Below are positions 24,018 through 34,589 of a DNA stretch of 64,000 nucleotides, one piece after another. Source of the DNA: Corbicula japonica (lineage: Eukaryota; Mollusca; Bivalvia; Venerida; Cyrenidae); contig JAZAYU010000013.1 of assembly GCA_038501625.1 (NCBI GenBank), positions 1 through 64,000 on the forward strand. The letters are read 5' to 3'. Position 1 is the stretch's first letter. Each line of letters starts with the position of its first letter. The notes beneath the pieces are model-generated. The model made no database searches. It saw nothing but the letters and a program-made list of their open reading frames with translations, and was not told where the DNA came from. Both the position numbers and the translations under genes were made by a program.

Positions 24018-26819
24018 CTAGGGTATAACGCCTGGGAGTTGCATTCCGTTGTATTGTTGATTGGTCGGCTGCTGGTTCTGATCATATGCTGGCAGATGGA
24101 TTTGCTCACCAATACCTGGGTTTGATGCTGAAATGAGATGCATCTTCATAAAATTAAAACAAATTATTATATCAATTAAAGCATGAGAAAATTCATTGCC
24201 TGTCCTTTCCGCACCTCTTTTCAATTTAATTATTTGAAAAGAGCAGTTTGTTAAAAAATAATGATGTATTCCAATTAAATGATAGTATGTACCACTAAAG
24301 AGAAGGTTTCAGCTCGGACACATCTCAATGACAAAAAACTTTTAGGAACAGAGAGATTAGGCCAGTGTGTACAATTTAAATGTCGCAAAAGAAGGCGACC
24401 TTCTTGTAAACGCCAATATTATATGAAATTTAATAGGCCCAAATTCTTGCTCTAGATGTGAAGTTATAGACATTATAGACTGCTGCCTTGATAAATGAAA
24501 TTTTCAGATATACAAGTCACATTGGGAAATACTCATAAACAATTATTACCTGGTTGCACGGAACGGACAATCGTCTTTGGACGATTAAGCGTTTTGCATA
24601 ACTTTGCACAGCCGAATCCAAAAAGTACGCATACCAAAACCAGACCTCCAATACCGGCAAAGACGAGTCCGATGATAGTTCTAACAGACAGGCCACTGTC
24701 ACTCCCACTACTCCCACCTCCGGTGTATGATCTTTGGCTGAAGTTACATAAATAATTTTATTTAAACATGGGTATCAGCGAAAACACTTGCAAAAGGTTT
24801 TCTTTATTTTGTAATACCAATAACCTTTTAAAAGTTTTTCTGTAATGCAAAAAATACGTTTATTGAAATCATTAACAACATTGCAAGCTCTAGAAAAGCA
24901 AAAACACTGCGATGTATGCGTATGCTGTTGCACGAGGAACATTGTTGTCTAAAAACGGAATTTTTACTATATTAAAATTAAAAGCATCTCTTTATCATAC
25001 ATTTAAGTAGTGACGTAACCATTTTCAATGGAAAGATCAAGATCAAGAAAATTGTCTAGCTTTTTCTAATTTCTAAAGTGTTCGCTTTATTAAGTAGTAG
25101 TTCATTAGTTATTATCTATATTCAATAAATCATCAAGGTACCTCAAAGTGTTGTTGAAATGTCATCTTGATGGTGGGTAGAAAGAGATAACATGAAGTCT
25201 CTCTCATAACAGTAAAAAACAGATCAGCAAAAGGGGGTGCACAATTTTTACCCATCGGGATGTTTATTTAAAAACAGAAATTACAAATGTAACATAAATG
25301 TCAAGTAAGAAAGTTTAAGACTCTTTGAGGTCTCCAGTTATTTCGAAATATGTACACGTGTATTTATCGATTTAATACCTTTAATTTTATCACAAGGCGC
25401 TCTCCGCAATTATTTTCAGTTTTCATTTTCAACTGATCGTATGCGTTTTGCCCCTAGATAAAATTAATGTCTCCAAGATTTTTTTACGAACAATAACTCG
25501 GATAATATGCGACCAGTTACATTCAATCCTTTAATTTTTTCCAAAAAGAAAAAAACTCATTACTTTTTCATTGAAAGTCGAATTGTGAAAAAAATTACCA
25601 GCATTTTGTGTTAGATTCGCAGCAGTACCAACCAATTTCACAATAATACTCATAATCGCCGACCACACGACACACTGTTTTAGCTCTGGCTGAAAGAAAC
25701 CACAATGGTAAAATCATCCATAGTAATAAACAGATTAAATTTTGCAAAGTTCGTGCAAAACAATGTAATAGAATAAGTGTCTAGTCTTTAAATAACGGAT
25801 TTGAACATTCTTTTGTTATGATCAAGGGTTCGTTATTTAAATCCGTTTTAAAGCCTCAAAAGCAAATGTTGTAGTTCTGTATTTTTGTTTCTTTATTTTT
25901 ACAATTGTGAAGTCAAATTTGAATTCTGAACTATAAACATATAATCTAACTATATTTGTGGTTAAACAGTAATTGTGGAGTTAAGTTTATTGAACAATTA
26001 CGACACCCATTTTTCTCAATTTTAATTTCAGATTAAATTTATTTCGTTTATCACACATAAAGCACTTAGGACACAGACTACGTCAAATATACTTAAAGAA
26101 ATTGGAAACGCAACTTCTTTAAACACAGAATATGTTTCGTGATTTATTTTTAATTTCTTTTACAATATAATTATATTATATCTATTTGAAGAAATTAGAA
26201 ACGCAACTTCTTTAAACATGAAATTTATTACTTGTTTTAAGAAGTTGCGTTTTTAATTTCTTTAAGTATATATATAAGAACATTTCAATGAAAAACATGT
26301 TTCCTTTGTTACATAAATTACTGTAAGATTTATTTCATCAGGATATTGAGATGCATCAAGGTTATATTAAAGAAATTCTTTCATCCCGACGGTCAGTGAC
26401 TGCCGGTTTACGTCTTATGCAAACGGTCATTGACTGCTTCACTGACATTAATGTTTCATCAAATGTGATGCTGAGATTAAAAATAAGAAAGTACAACAAC
26501 TTAAACATTCTTTGCATAGTACCTTTGCAAACTTGGTAAAATCAAAGACAATTACCTTTTCTTCGGTTGCGTCTTTTATGCTAGTAAACAAGGCTGTGCT
26601 TTTTGAACGATAATTTCCTGAAATATGGCAATATTCATATCTTAAATTATACATACTCTTTTATTACTCAACCTAGTTTTAATTTTAATATATATAAAGC
26701 CATAACATAATATCATTCTGAATACATTCCAGTAAATTCACAGATAGAAAATACTTACATATTGATACAAGAAAGCCAATTATTATAGCAAGTATCAGTA
26801 ATATATGTGTGTAGGACAT
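24018..26819 (-). CDS. CYYR1/Shisa-like membrane protein (gene C, 4 exons)
   Basis: Exons on the minus strand: 26819-26759, 25689-25599, 24737-24550 and 24127-24018, phases 1, 2 and 1, total 149 residues. Exon 1 encodes a strongly hydrophobic signal (MSYTHILLILAIIIGFLVSI) and ends at a consensus donor GTAAGT. Exon 2 is Cys/Tyr-rich (DYEYYCEIGWYCC...TKC). Exon 3 starts with CQRSY, has a Gly/Ser linker, a membrane segment beginning TIIGLVFAGIGGLVLV, and a cytoplasmic LNRPKT. Exon 4 encodes SNPGIGE, an LPAY motif and ends ...PGVIP. This is the most complete of the three paralogues; it resembles gene B in every exon. The membrane orientation and WW-type tail motif point to a type I membrane adaptor. 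No ligand or pathway can be named. Confidence 0.8.
25080..25262 (-). mobile_element. Reverse transcriptase fragment of a retroelement (decayed)
   Basis: On the minus strand the frame reads IPMGKNCAPPFADLFF, the conserved 'IPMGtNCAPLLADLF' signature of a reverse transcriptase class that I associate with Penelope-like elements. A second, more broken copy lies at 47901-48166. It sits in intron 2 of gene C. Confidence 0.55.
26089..26270. mobile_element. Palindromic MITE with 'aaacgcaacttcttt' arms, copy 1
   Basis: It starts 'atacttaaagaaat' and ends 'atttctttaagtat'. The word 'aaacgcaacttctttaaac' occurs twice forward and once inverted. The copy at 41477-41652 has the same three-arm layout. It lies in intron 1 of gene C. 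Confidence 0.7.
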
Positions 26820-26906
26820 CGTGCAGTTCCAGAATGTCGCTGGTAACAACTGTTTTATTATATCCGGAGAATAAGCAGTACATTCCAGTCCTTTTTGTAC
26901 TTCCTT

Positions 26907-27269
26907 TTAAAAGCTGAACATGAAATAATTACAGTCTTTGCGTTGGCAAAACTGGTGATAAATCATAGATACTTGGATCGCTTGAACAATAGTTGTACGT
27001 ACATCTTCAGTTAAGATGTTTACAGCCTTTTCAACAATTGAGAACCCACATTCATAGCTTCCTTGTTGAACCAGGAAAAGAGAACAAAGATTTATAGAGG
27101 CTATAACAGACATGTCACCAAAAATACTCGTAAAGATTATTTTTACCATTTCTGTTTACTTACATTTTTCACAAGTGAAACACTTACGTTTACGTACTCA
27201 CCTGCAATATGTCTACATTCTCTTTCATCACTTGAAAATTTCACGTGTAGGACTATTGGTGTATGTCTT
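26907..27269 (-). CDS. Tentative 3' exons of an unrecognised gene
   Basis: Two candidate exons on the minus strand, 27269-27202 and 27100-26907, join in phase 1 across a consensus donor (GCAG|GTGAGT) and an acceptor (gttatag). The joined frame reads through HIAASINLCSLFLVQQGSYECG and ends in a stop at 26907. The pattern of small and aromatic residues (LFLVQQGSYE...EKAVNI) looks faintly like a tetratricopeptide helix pair. No upstream exon was found, and the frame is closed by a stop just before 27310. It ends only 88 bases upstream of gene C on the same strand, which argues for caution. Confidence 0.25.
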
Positions 27270-28204
27270 CTGTTCAAATGCCGTTTAGTTATAACCCGGT
27301 GCAAGGCACCTTAGGCAGTGATGAATCTCCATAACTGCCCATGATTAAGCTCAATCACACCAAGCCTGCAATATTTACGTATTTGTCGATTTTGGAAGAT
27401 TTCCTTCTTCATCTTATTTTGAATATATGAAGCCGGTTGTATGTTCTTTAAATGTTTTTTGCTAATTCAGTTTCAGTAAAAGGTTAAAGTAAGAACTCCG
27501 CTCCAATTTAAAGACGTTGTAATTAACAATCAAATTAGGTTTTGCTGTCAATCAAACTTTTGTCGCTGTGGTTTCATTCCGCTTGCGAATGTTGAAAAAA
27601 TAACAAAGGTGCGGCTTAAAGTAAAGCAACCTGAAGGCGTGATTTACAATAAGCAACGTTCTGTTAAAATTAATTTTCCGCGCTACTTCTCAACAAAAAT
27701 ATCAATAGCCGCGCATCGTGTTTGATGTTTTGGTTGCAGGCCAAACTCTGGCTGAAATCGCAATTTCTAGTAAATGGCTCTGCACTCCAATGCTTTGATA
27801 CCTATAGAGAATGTGGGCTCAGTCGGCGACAACTTTATGTTACTTAACACAAAATAGGTCTTAAGCATAACATGTATTTGAAATTTACAGTCTTGACATG
27901 GTATATATTAGTCATATATTTCATATTAACAATGTGTCAATTGTTGGTATACTCACATCTTTAAAGATTTTATTACAATACTTTACATTGAAGAAGATAA
28001 CAGTAAATATGTCATCGACCGTCGTTTCAATAATACCATAAATTGAATTTAACATGGAATAACATGTTGAGCATTGAAATGAAATATAATTCCTTGTTGA
28101 TAAATTTGTTGTGCGATAGAACGGTAAAATATTAGTTCCAGCTGCCAATTTGAGTCGACATTTACCTCGACTAATGACTTTTCTGTCCGAGCTACATCAT
28201 AAGA

Positions 28205-28310
28205 CGGGTCTTACCAAGCTATCGAGCTTTCCGTCTGCCTGCGCGCCTGCCTGTTCGCCTGCCCGAAAGACCGCCCGCCCCCGCCCCCCGCCGCCTGCCT
28301 GCCTGATTCG
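28205..28310. repeat. C/G-rich imperfect CCTG/CCG repeat
   Basis: A run of 'gcctgcctg' and 'cccgccccc' words stands out sharply from the AT-rich surroundings. Overlapping open frames on both strands result from the low-complexity composition. Confidence 0.7.
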
Positions 28311-28904
28311 TGACCAGACAGCATGGATCTGTAGCGTATCTGGATTATGCACTGTTTGTAAATGGATGTAAGTCGTATCCATGGAGTAAAGGGTCACTAA
28401 GGGTGCCTTCTCAAATGATCACACGATTATGATTACTATCGTTCGAAAACATGCAAAATAGCTATTGAATCTTTTATAATAAACATGTTTTGATTTCGTT
28501 TTGTGATTTAAAAATAATGTTATCGTTTATAGAAACTAGTGATCATTAGATAACAAGAACCATATAAAGAAAGGTCTGTGAAAGCAGTAATTACTGTTTG
28601 TGGAAGGGAAGGAGGTATCTGCTGCAGGAAGTTTGTAGTACCAGAAGTCATCGTACTGTCGTGAAATACCAATATGTAGAATGCATTTGGTTTTCGAAAC
28701 TTATTTTATGAATGGAAAAAAGTGTGTCCTATGTTCAAATTACAAAGATTAAAATGTATATTATCATTTGATAATAGGTTTGCATTCAATATGTTTGATG
28801 TAGAACTAATGAATATTTTAATAGTCTAGAACCTTGCAAACCTCTATAAACTAGTACAAATGCACTTGACCAGCAACTCCTCTTCCCAACAATCCTTCTC
28901 CTCG

Positions 28905-29050
28905 AAATTGTACTGTTTACTGGTGTAATTAATGAGTTGTGCCAGCGGCCAGTGAACGTGGGCAGTAATATACATTTCCATTTCTGCCAATGAACAGACT
29001 CAATCAAACAGAGCCTGCATATTTCTGTCTTCTGTTTTTGTTTTCTGTGC
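28905..29050 (-). repeat. Interspersed repeat R2, copy 3
   Basis: In reverse complement it contains 'tgtttgattgagtctgttca', 'tattactgcccac' and 'accagtaaacagtac' in the family order. Confidence 0.6.
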
Positions 29051-29454
29051 CCTTTTCATATATTTCTTCATAGACTATTCAAGATGCTAATAATTACAAC
29101 TTACGAACATATTTTGTTTTTGATTGACTGAATTCTATCAGGTGACCGTATTTTATTTCTCAATGAAACGCTACTACTAATTAATATTCATAAACGGACT
29201 ACTTTCTTGATCTGGTTGCTATCTGCGTAGCCATCTTTGTTTACATCGATACGGAACTTCATCGTGGCGAAAATAAACGGAGCGAAAATAAACAACCCTT
29301 CGTTAGAAATTGTCTAAATAATGATCAAAACCAAATAAAAATATGAAGATTTTATGTGTTTTTGTTGTTCATTATGTTACAACCCGTTCCTGCAAATCTT
29401 TCCTTTTAAATTACACGGCTTTACTGCCGTATTTGTAAAAAATTGTCTGCGAAA

Positions 29455-29902
29455 ATGTCAACCTTAGAGAACGAGTCCGATGTGGACTTATTCCGACAGA
29501 TCTTCGGCAGTTTCGAGTTATTCAAGCCGACAAATTTTGATGTTGACCACGAAAATCAGAACATTGAAATTCCAGCTGATATACAGCATTTGCTAGGACT
29601 CCAGTTTGACGACCATTTTGTTGAATTCAAAAGTGAAAGTGCAACAAGTACTCTTGTTGATACTGCTATCGCGGGTGGGTCAAATGACGGTTTAGGTATA
29701 GGTGAAGCTGCAAAACCGCCTGAGGCTGTACATTCTATGCCTTCCCAACCTTTAGCTGATGCTACACACCCTTCAGATCCAACAGGTCTAACTAAGGCTA
29801 GATTTAAGACTCAAAATGAGGATGAACTTGACCAAATGAGAGAAAACAAGTACTCTGCCAAGGCTAAACAGAACACAAAATGGGGAGTCAACTTATTTTT
29901 AG
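29455..29902 (+). CDS. First exon of a DUF3504/QRICH1-ZMYM-like (Crypton-type tyrosine-recombinase-like) gene
   Basis: The ATG at 29455 opens a 149-codon exon ending at a donor TTTTTAG|GTAACC in phase 1. The first ~110 residues are acidic and low in structure (ENESDVDLFRQIFGSFELF, then a Pro/Ser-rich part). The last ~35 residues (TKARFKTQNEDELDQ...SAKAKQNTKWGVNLF) match the pattern of the SAM-like core-binding segment that begins DUF3504 proteins: RF...-E-hydrophobic-N/R-x-x-S-x-x-T-K-x-x-T-x-W. That family is derived from Crypton tyrosine recombinases. The catalytic part would lie in later exons; the only candidate downstream is the frameshifted piece at 31265-31516. A decayed copy of this exon follows at 30080-30325. 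Whether the exon is expressed is unknown. Confidence 0.6.
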
Positions 29903-30079
29903 GTAACCATAAGTTATAACACCAATTATCTTATTTGTTTTATTGTTTCAAACTGTATTTAATACATGTATGAATAAGTGTCTTAAACAAAATCAATCAA
30001 ATACCCGAATAAAACATTAACTATACTTATAAATATTCAAATTTGATTTGGTTAAAATAAGAAATATAAGACATAATGT

Positions 30080-30325
30080 TATGTTGATACCTGTTCTTAC
30101 GAATCTTTCCTTTGAAATTACATGGCTCTAATGTCATATTTGTAAACAATTGTCTGCAAAAATGTCAAACTAGGAGAAAAACCAATCAAATATGGACATA
30201 TTTCGACTGATCTTCAGAATCTGCAGTTTCGAGTTATTCATGCCAGCAGATTTTGATGTTGAAACCATAAACCACAAGGCGAAAATTCCAACTGGTATAA
30301 AGTGTTTGCTAGGACTCCTATTTGT
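30080..30325 (+). pseudogene. Decayed tandem copy of the DUF3504-like first exon
   Basis: Stretches such as 'attgtctgcaaaaatgtcaa', 'agtttcgagttattca', 'gattttgatgttga' and 'tttgctaggactcc' recur in the same order as at 29400-29620, with upstream flank ('cgaatctttccttt') included. The copy has a stop a few codons after its ATG, indels, and breaks off before the core-binding segment. Spacing between copies is about 710 bases. Confidence 0.75.
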
Positions 30326-30467
30326 TTAATATGAACATCATCTAATACAAAAATTCAACATTAACTATAACAATAAATATTAATCAGTTTTAGATAAAAA
30401 AAAGTGAATAAACCAATTATTTTAGAATTATTAACCAGTTCCTTGATATATACGCATTTTTACGCAT

Positions 30468-30650
30468 GTGAGACCAGTGTAGATCCAGATCATCGGGCAC
30501 ACCCTTGCCGTCTGCTCAAGATCTGCGCTGGTCGCATTTTGGTCAGAAAAAACCTAATGAATCGAAAAGCAAACAGTTTTAGATCCTGATCAGATGGCAC
30601 GGATGTGCAGGCTGATCTTGATCTCAACTGTATGACCTAGCAATAAAGGT
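30468..30650. repeat. Diverged palindromic 'gatcagatggcac' repeat
   Basis: The words 'tagatccagatcat', 'tcagaaaaa', 'gatcctgatcagatggcac' and 'atgtgcaggctgatctt' match the central palindromic portion of the 870-bp repeat (about 1715-1860). This may be a related family sharing a core. Confidence 0.5.
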
Positions 30651-31264
30651 GTCTAACAGGAAATGGTTAAAACTGAAATATTTTTAGAATTAAAACAAAA
30701 TTAAGTTCTGTTCTTCAGCACAGACTTAATAAAAAATATTTCAAAAAACTCTTAATGAAAAATGAAAAATACAAAATTCATGCCACAAATGATGCAAAAG
30801 ACAAGTTTTAATTATAAAACACTTAATTATTAGTTTTAATTATTAAAAACTTTAATTATGTGTAATCAATAATTATTTTTGGATATGGGTTTAACAGATT
30901 TTAAAATACAGCCCAATTACCACAAGACATAATAAAATAAAGAAAATCAAGAAAAATGTGATTGAAAAATATTATCAAAAACAAAATTATTTCTTATTAA
31001 TTAATTATTGACAAAACTTACAATAAACATCAGAACACATTTCATTTCTGTAGGGTACTAATATTAAGAAACATTTTCATGCTTAATTTGTTGTGGTTAT
31101 AACATGAAATGTATTAAATAAAAAAAAATCATACAAATATCAACTATTTGGAAATCTATGATCTATTTGATCTACAAATAATAACAAAACAAGAACTGAA
31201 CAGTCATTTGAAAAAGTTCATACATTGATTTAATTCAACAATTTTTTAACTGTTAATATCTCAG

Positions 31265-31516
31265 ATATACTGCTCACTGCCTTCGAGCAACTGCCACACA
31301 GGCCCTGGATGATGCGGGTTTTGAAACATCATGGTCATGACTGGACATAGAATCGAGGCTTCAGTAAGATCCTACAGCAGGGGAACAACAAACGTTCAGA
31401 AAAAAGAAAAGGTTCGTCCTCTTACAGCTGAACTACTTGCATCATCAACAGAAACCCGACTGAAACAAATGGTGAAATCACAACCATTCCATCTTCCAGT
31501 GCCAGAGAAGAAGTAA
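31265..31516 (+). pseudogene. C-terminal tyrosine-recombinase fragment (DUF3504/Crypton-type), frameshifted
   Basis: After a possible acceptor (ttaatatctcag) the frame reads AHCLRATATQALDDAGF, then after a single-base deletion continues in another frame as IMVMTGHRIEASVRSYSRG and a basic tail ending ...PVPEKK. HxLR, TGHR and the SY tyrosine are the His-x-x-Arg, His and Tyr boxes of the recombinase C-terminal half as kept in DUF3504 proteins. The shift lies between about 31323 and 31331. No sign of the preceding half of the catalytic domain was seen between 29903 and 31260, so the locus is either degenerate or its middle exons are lost. It belongs with the exon at 29455. Confidence 0.7.
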
Positions 31517-33424
31517 ACAGGTCTTCATGTGTTCCGACTGCCACTGAAAATTTAAAGTTTGAAATGAGCCTACTTAATCCATCTACTTGTACATTTACGA
31601 ACTGTAACTTCACGCTTAATGAATGATAAATGATGAAGTTGAGAAAAATACATTTTCAGAGTGACTTACTAACAGTCTATATTAACAGATTGACAGTTAA
31701 TATGTTAAATGTTTCAAACAAGAGTGACTTACTTTGTTTCAAGTTTTATAATTTAGAAGTGTCAGTTAAAATAATATGAAAAGGCGGTTATAAAGTATCG
31801 TTACACAGTAAAATTGTAACTTTTGTGTGTTTCAATGGTGTATAAAGTGTCGGATAACTTACACGGAATTTGCATCAACACCGTGTTCATTTGAAGCGAG
31901 TTTGTAAGTAAGTTAAGTAGAAATTAAATAAAAGTTTACTGGCTTGATTTCTTTTTTTCTTTAATAAAAATCTTGAAAATAGTTCAATTGATCAATATTG
32001 ACCACTTTAGGAGTATTGACATCGGGAGGGTTACAACTGCCCGTTTAAATCAGGGGTAGTTGATTGGTGCCAATGCTGTCAACATGGCAAAACATGAATG
32101 AACATCTTTAATTTAATTATTTATAGACTGTTTTAAATGCCAGTGCCTGGCTTTCTACAGTTAGTGTTAAAAAGCATATTTGCCACTTTCCCGTGTAAAT
32201 CACTAAATGTGCATTTATTATTATAACTGATTTTTACAGCAAATTAAAGTACTTAGAATAAAACATACCCGGCAGTTTTTATCCAGATCTGTCCCATTAC
32301 AGAGCATGAATAATCCAATAATGCATGCTGTACCTGTGGATCACATTCTCAAGTGAAAAACATCACACAACTTTTGAAAAAATAAAACTAAAAGTATGTT
32401 GCTTGTATACAAGTTGTCTTGCTGGAAAGCACAAATGCGATTTTCGAACCAACATCTGCAGTAGAACCTGTCAGACCGCCTGGCTAACACAAACCAGCTT
32501 TTCGATTTTTTTGATCAGCTGTTTCCGGCCACACCAATGGTTTGGTGTTATCCTCCGGTACTCTATTCCGACGCATCACTATTCTGACGCACATTTTATT
32601 GTGACTTCGTTCTCGATACGGAAAAAATGTTTGACATCACTTTGGCTGAGTTTTTTTTCATAATCATCACAGAGATTTCTTTTGAGCAAAAATGTGCAAG
32701 TAAGGGATTTTAATGTTTTTCTTTGTAATATTTTACACTAAGCTATGAAAAATAAAGGTTTTTATTAATTCCATTTTCAAACATGGTATTTTCAGTGAAA
32801 AAAATACAAAAAGAGAAACAAATCAGCTGATATCCCCTCGCTCAATATTTTTAGAACACTGAAAATCAAGTGCTTTTTACGTTTTGGCATCATTAAATAT
32901 AGTAACCAGTCAAGTGCGTCGTTTCATTGTACTCTCAGTTCAGCCATATTGGATACCCCCACTTGTCGAATTGTGATGTTTTTGGTTTGAAAATGGAATC
33001 CAGATATCAAAAAATGCTCTCAGACGATGGGTAAATGAGTAATCTTCCCAATAAAAAGGCAATGAATTATTTCTCTTCCATTTGGTTCGAGTAACTGTGT
33101 ACTCGAGGATATCTTTACTTGTGATGGCTTTACATCGAACGTTTCATTCTGTTTTAACGTAGTGTTCACAGAAAACCATTTCTGCATTTCAACAAAACCA
33201 CACTCTGACTGTTTTTTTCCCCAAAAAACACGTAATCCATTGAAATTAAAATGTTCAAAATGGCTGCGATCCAACGTGTTGTCGGCTATTTTTAGCTACA
33301 AAAAGGGGCGTGAACAATGTATTACTACGCTCAAACATAAACAAACAAAATCGTACAAATTGCTATTAAGTACCGTAATACATGCACTTGTATCGAGAGA
33401 AGAACACAAATAGAGTTGTAATTA

Positions 33425-33560
33425 TAAGGATTGAATGTTATTTTTGTGCGTTTCATGGATGTTTATGCAAATTAGATGTTCGGTGTTTATGCAAATTAGA
33501 TGTATGGCAACTGACATTTCATACATCCATGAAACGCACAAAAATAACATTCAATCCTTA
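33425..33560. repeat. Foldback with perfect 37-bp arms and two octamer motifs in the loop
   Basis: Bases 33425-33461 are the exact reverse complement of 33524-33560. The 62-base loop carries two copies of 'tttatgcaaattagatgt', each containing ATGCAAAT (33465-33472 and 33489-33496), the POU-factor octamer word. No second copy of the arms was noticed in the window. Confidence 0.85.
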
Positions 33561-34589
33561 AATGAATGTCTTTTTCACAGGACCGATTTCTAAGGTTTCT
33601 TACTGGCATCCTTGTATCCAATTGAACAGGATGTAGAGAATACAACATGAGTGTTCAGTTGAAACTCAAAATAACCATACGATGTATATAAAACGAGCTT
33701 TTGTCAATTTTTATATCGAATTAGGAAACGAGTTAATTTCTGTAGAAGTTTTTGATAATCTGGAAAAATACCTTGTACAATACTGCTGTTTATAATTAAT
33801 TTAAAAGCTATAGGTATGGATATACTCTCTTAACACAATGTGATAACATTCAGCACTATGTAGTTCAGCCTGTAGATTTATTTATACCTAGTTTTTCGAT
33901 TATATTACTTACTTTGAGGGGATTAATAAGTTCAATGTAAAAACCTTTGTGTTTCTCATTTTAATAAACACTGACGTGTTGAATGTTTTCTTTTTAGTAT
34001 CTTTTTTGTTAAACATTCAGATAAACTTAAAAGTGGTCGTCTAGAGCATTTATAATGTTTTCATTCCTTGTTATGATATCACCATCTATATGCAACATAG
34101 ATTGGTAAGTAGTGGTGGGAATAAGAAGAATCGCTATTATTCAAACAATAATTAATACTATCTCATATGAATTTAGCTTCTTTACGATCTTGAATTGCAT
34201 AGTTAATTTTTGATTTTTTGTTAACATTAATAATCGTGATACTATAGTTTATCTAGTATTTGCAACTTTTGTATCTATCTTCTTTCTGGCTTGCTTAATT
34301 TCAACACTATAGATCTACTAACCATGTAAGCGCAATCGTTTAACACGTTTAGATTAAAAAGGATGAAAAGGGAACTAAGAAATCCACCGAACACGACAAA
34401 TATGAAACTATTGCAGCTCGGTTTGGTTTAGACTGTTCATAGACAGTACTGATTAATATTCTGACAAAACATCATTTAAGTTGTGAAAGTACAAACAATT
34501 TAAAGAGTCACCTGGGTCAACAAAATATTACATATAGATATATGATCGAAAGGCGGCATACATATGGTCAATAATTGTTAAAAACGGTA

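Larger units (their letters stand above)
26820..29454. other. Stretch between gene C and the DUF3504-like exon
   Basis: Apart from the tentative exons at 26907-27269, a C-rich patch and an R2 repeat, I see nothing supportable. A frame at 27921-28148 on the minus strand ends at a good donor (AAGAT|GTGAGT) but carries no recognisable content. Confidence 0.4.

Noticed and set aside
33020..33274. Minus-strand frame considered as a THAP-type zinc finger exon
   Set aside because: The Cys and His spacing does not fit the C2CH pattern, and no splice or start context supports it.
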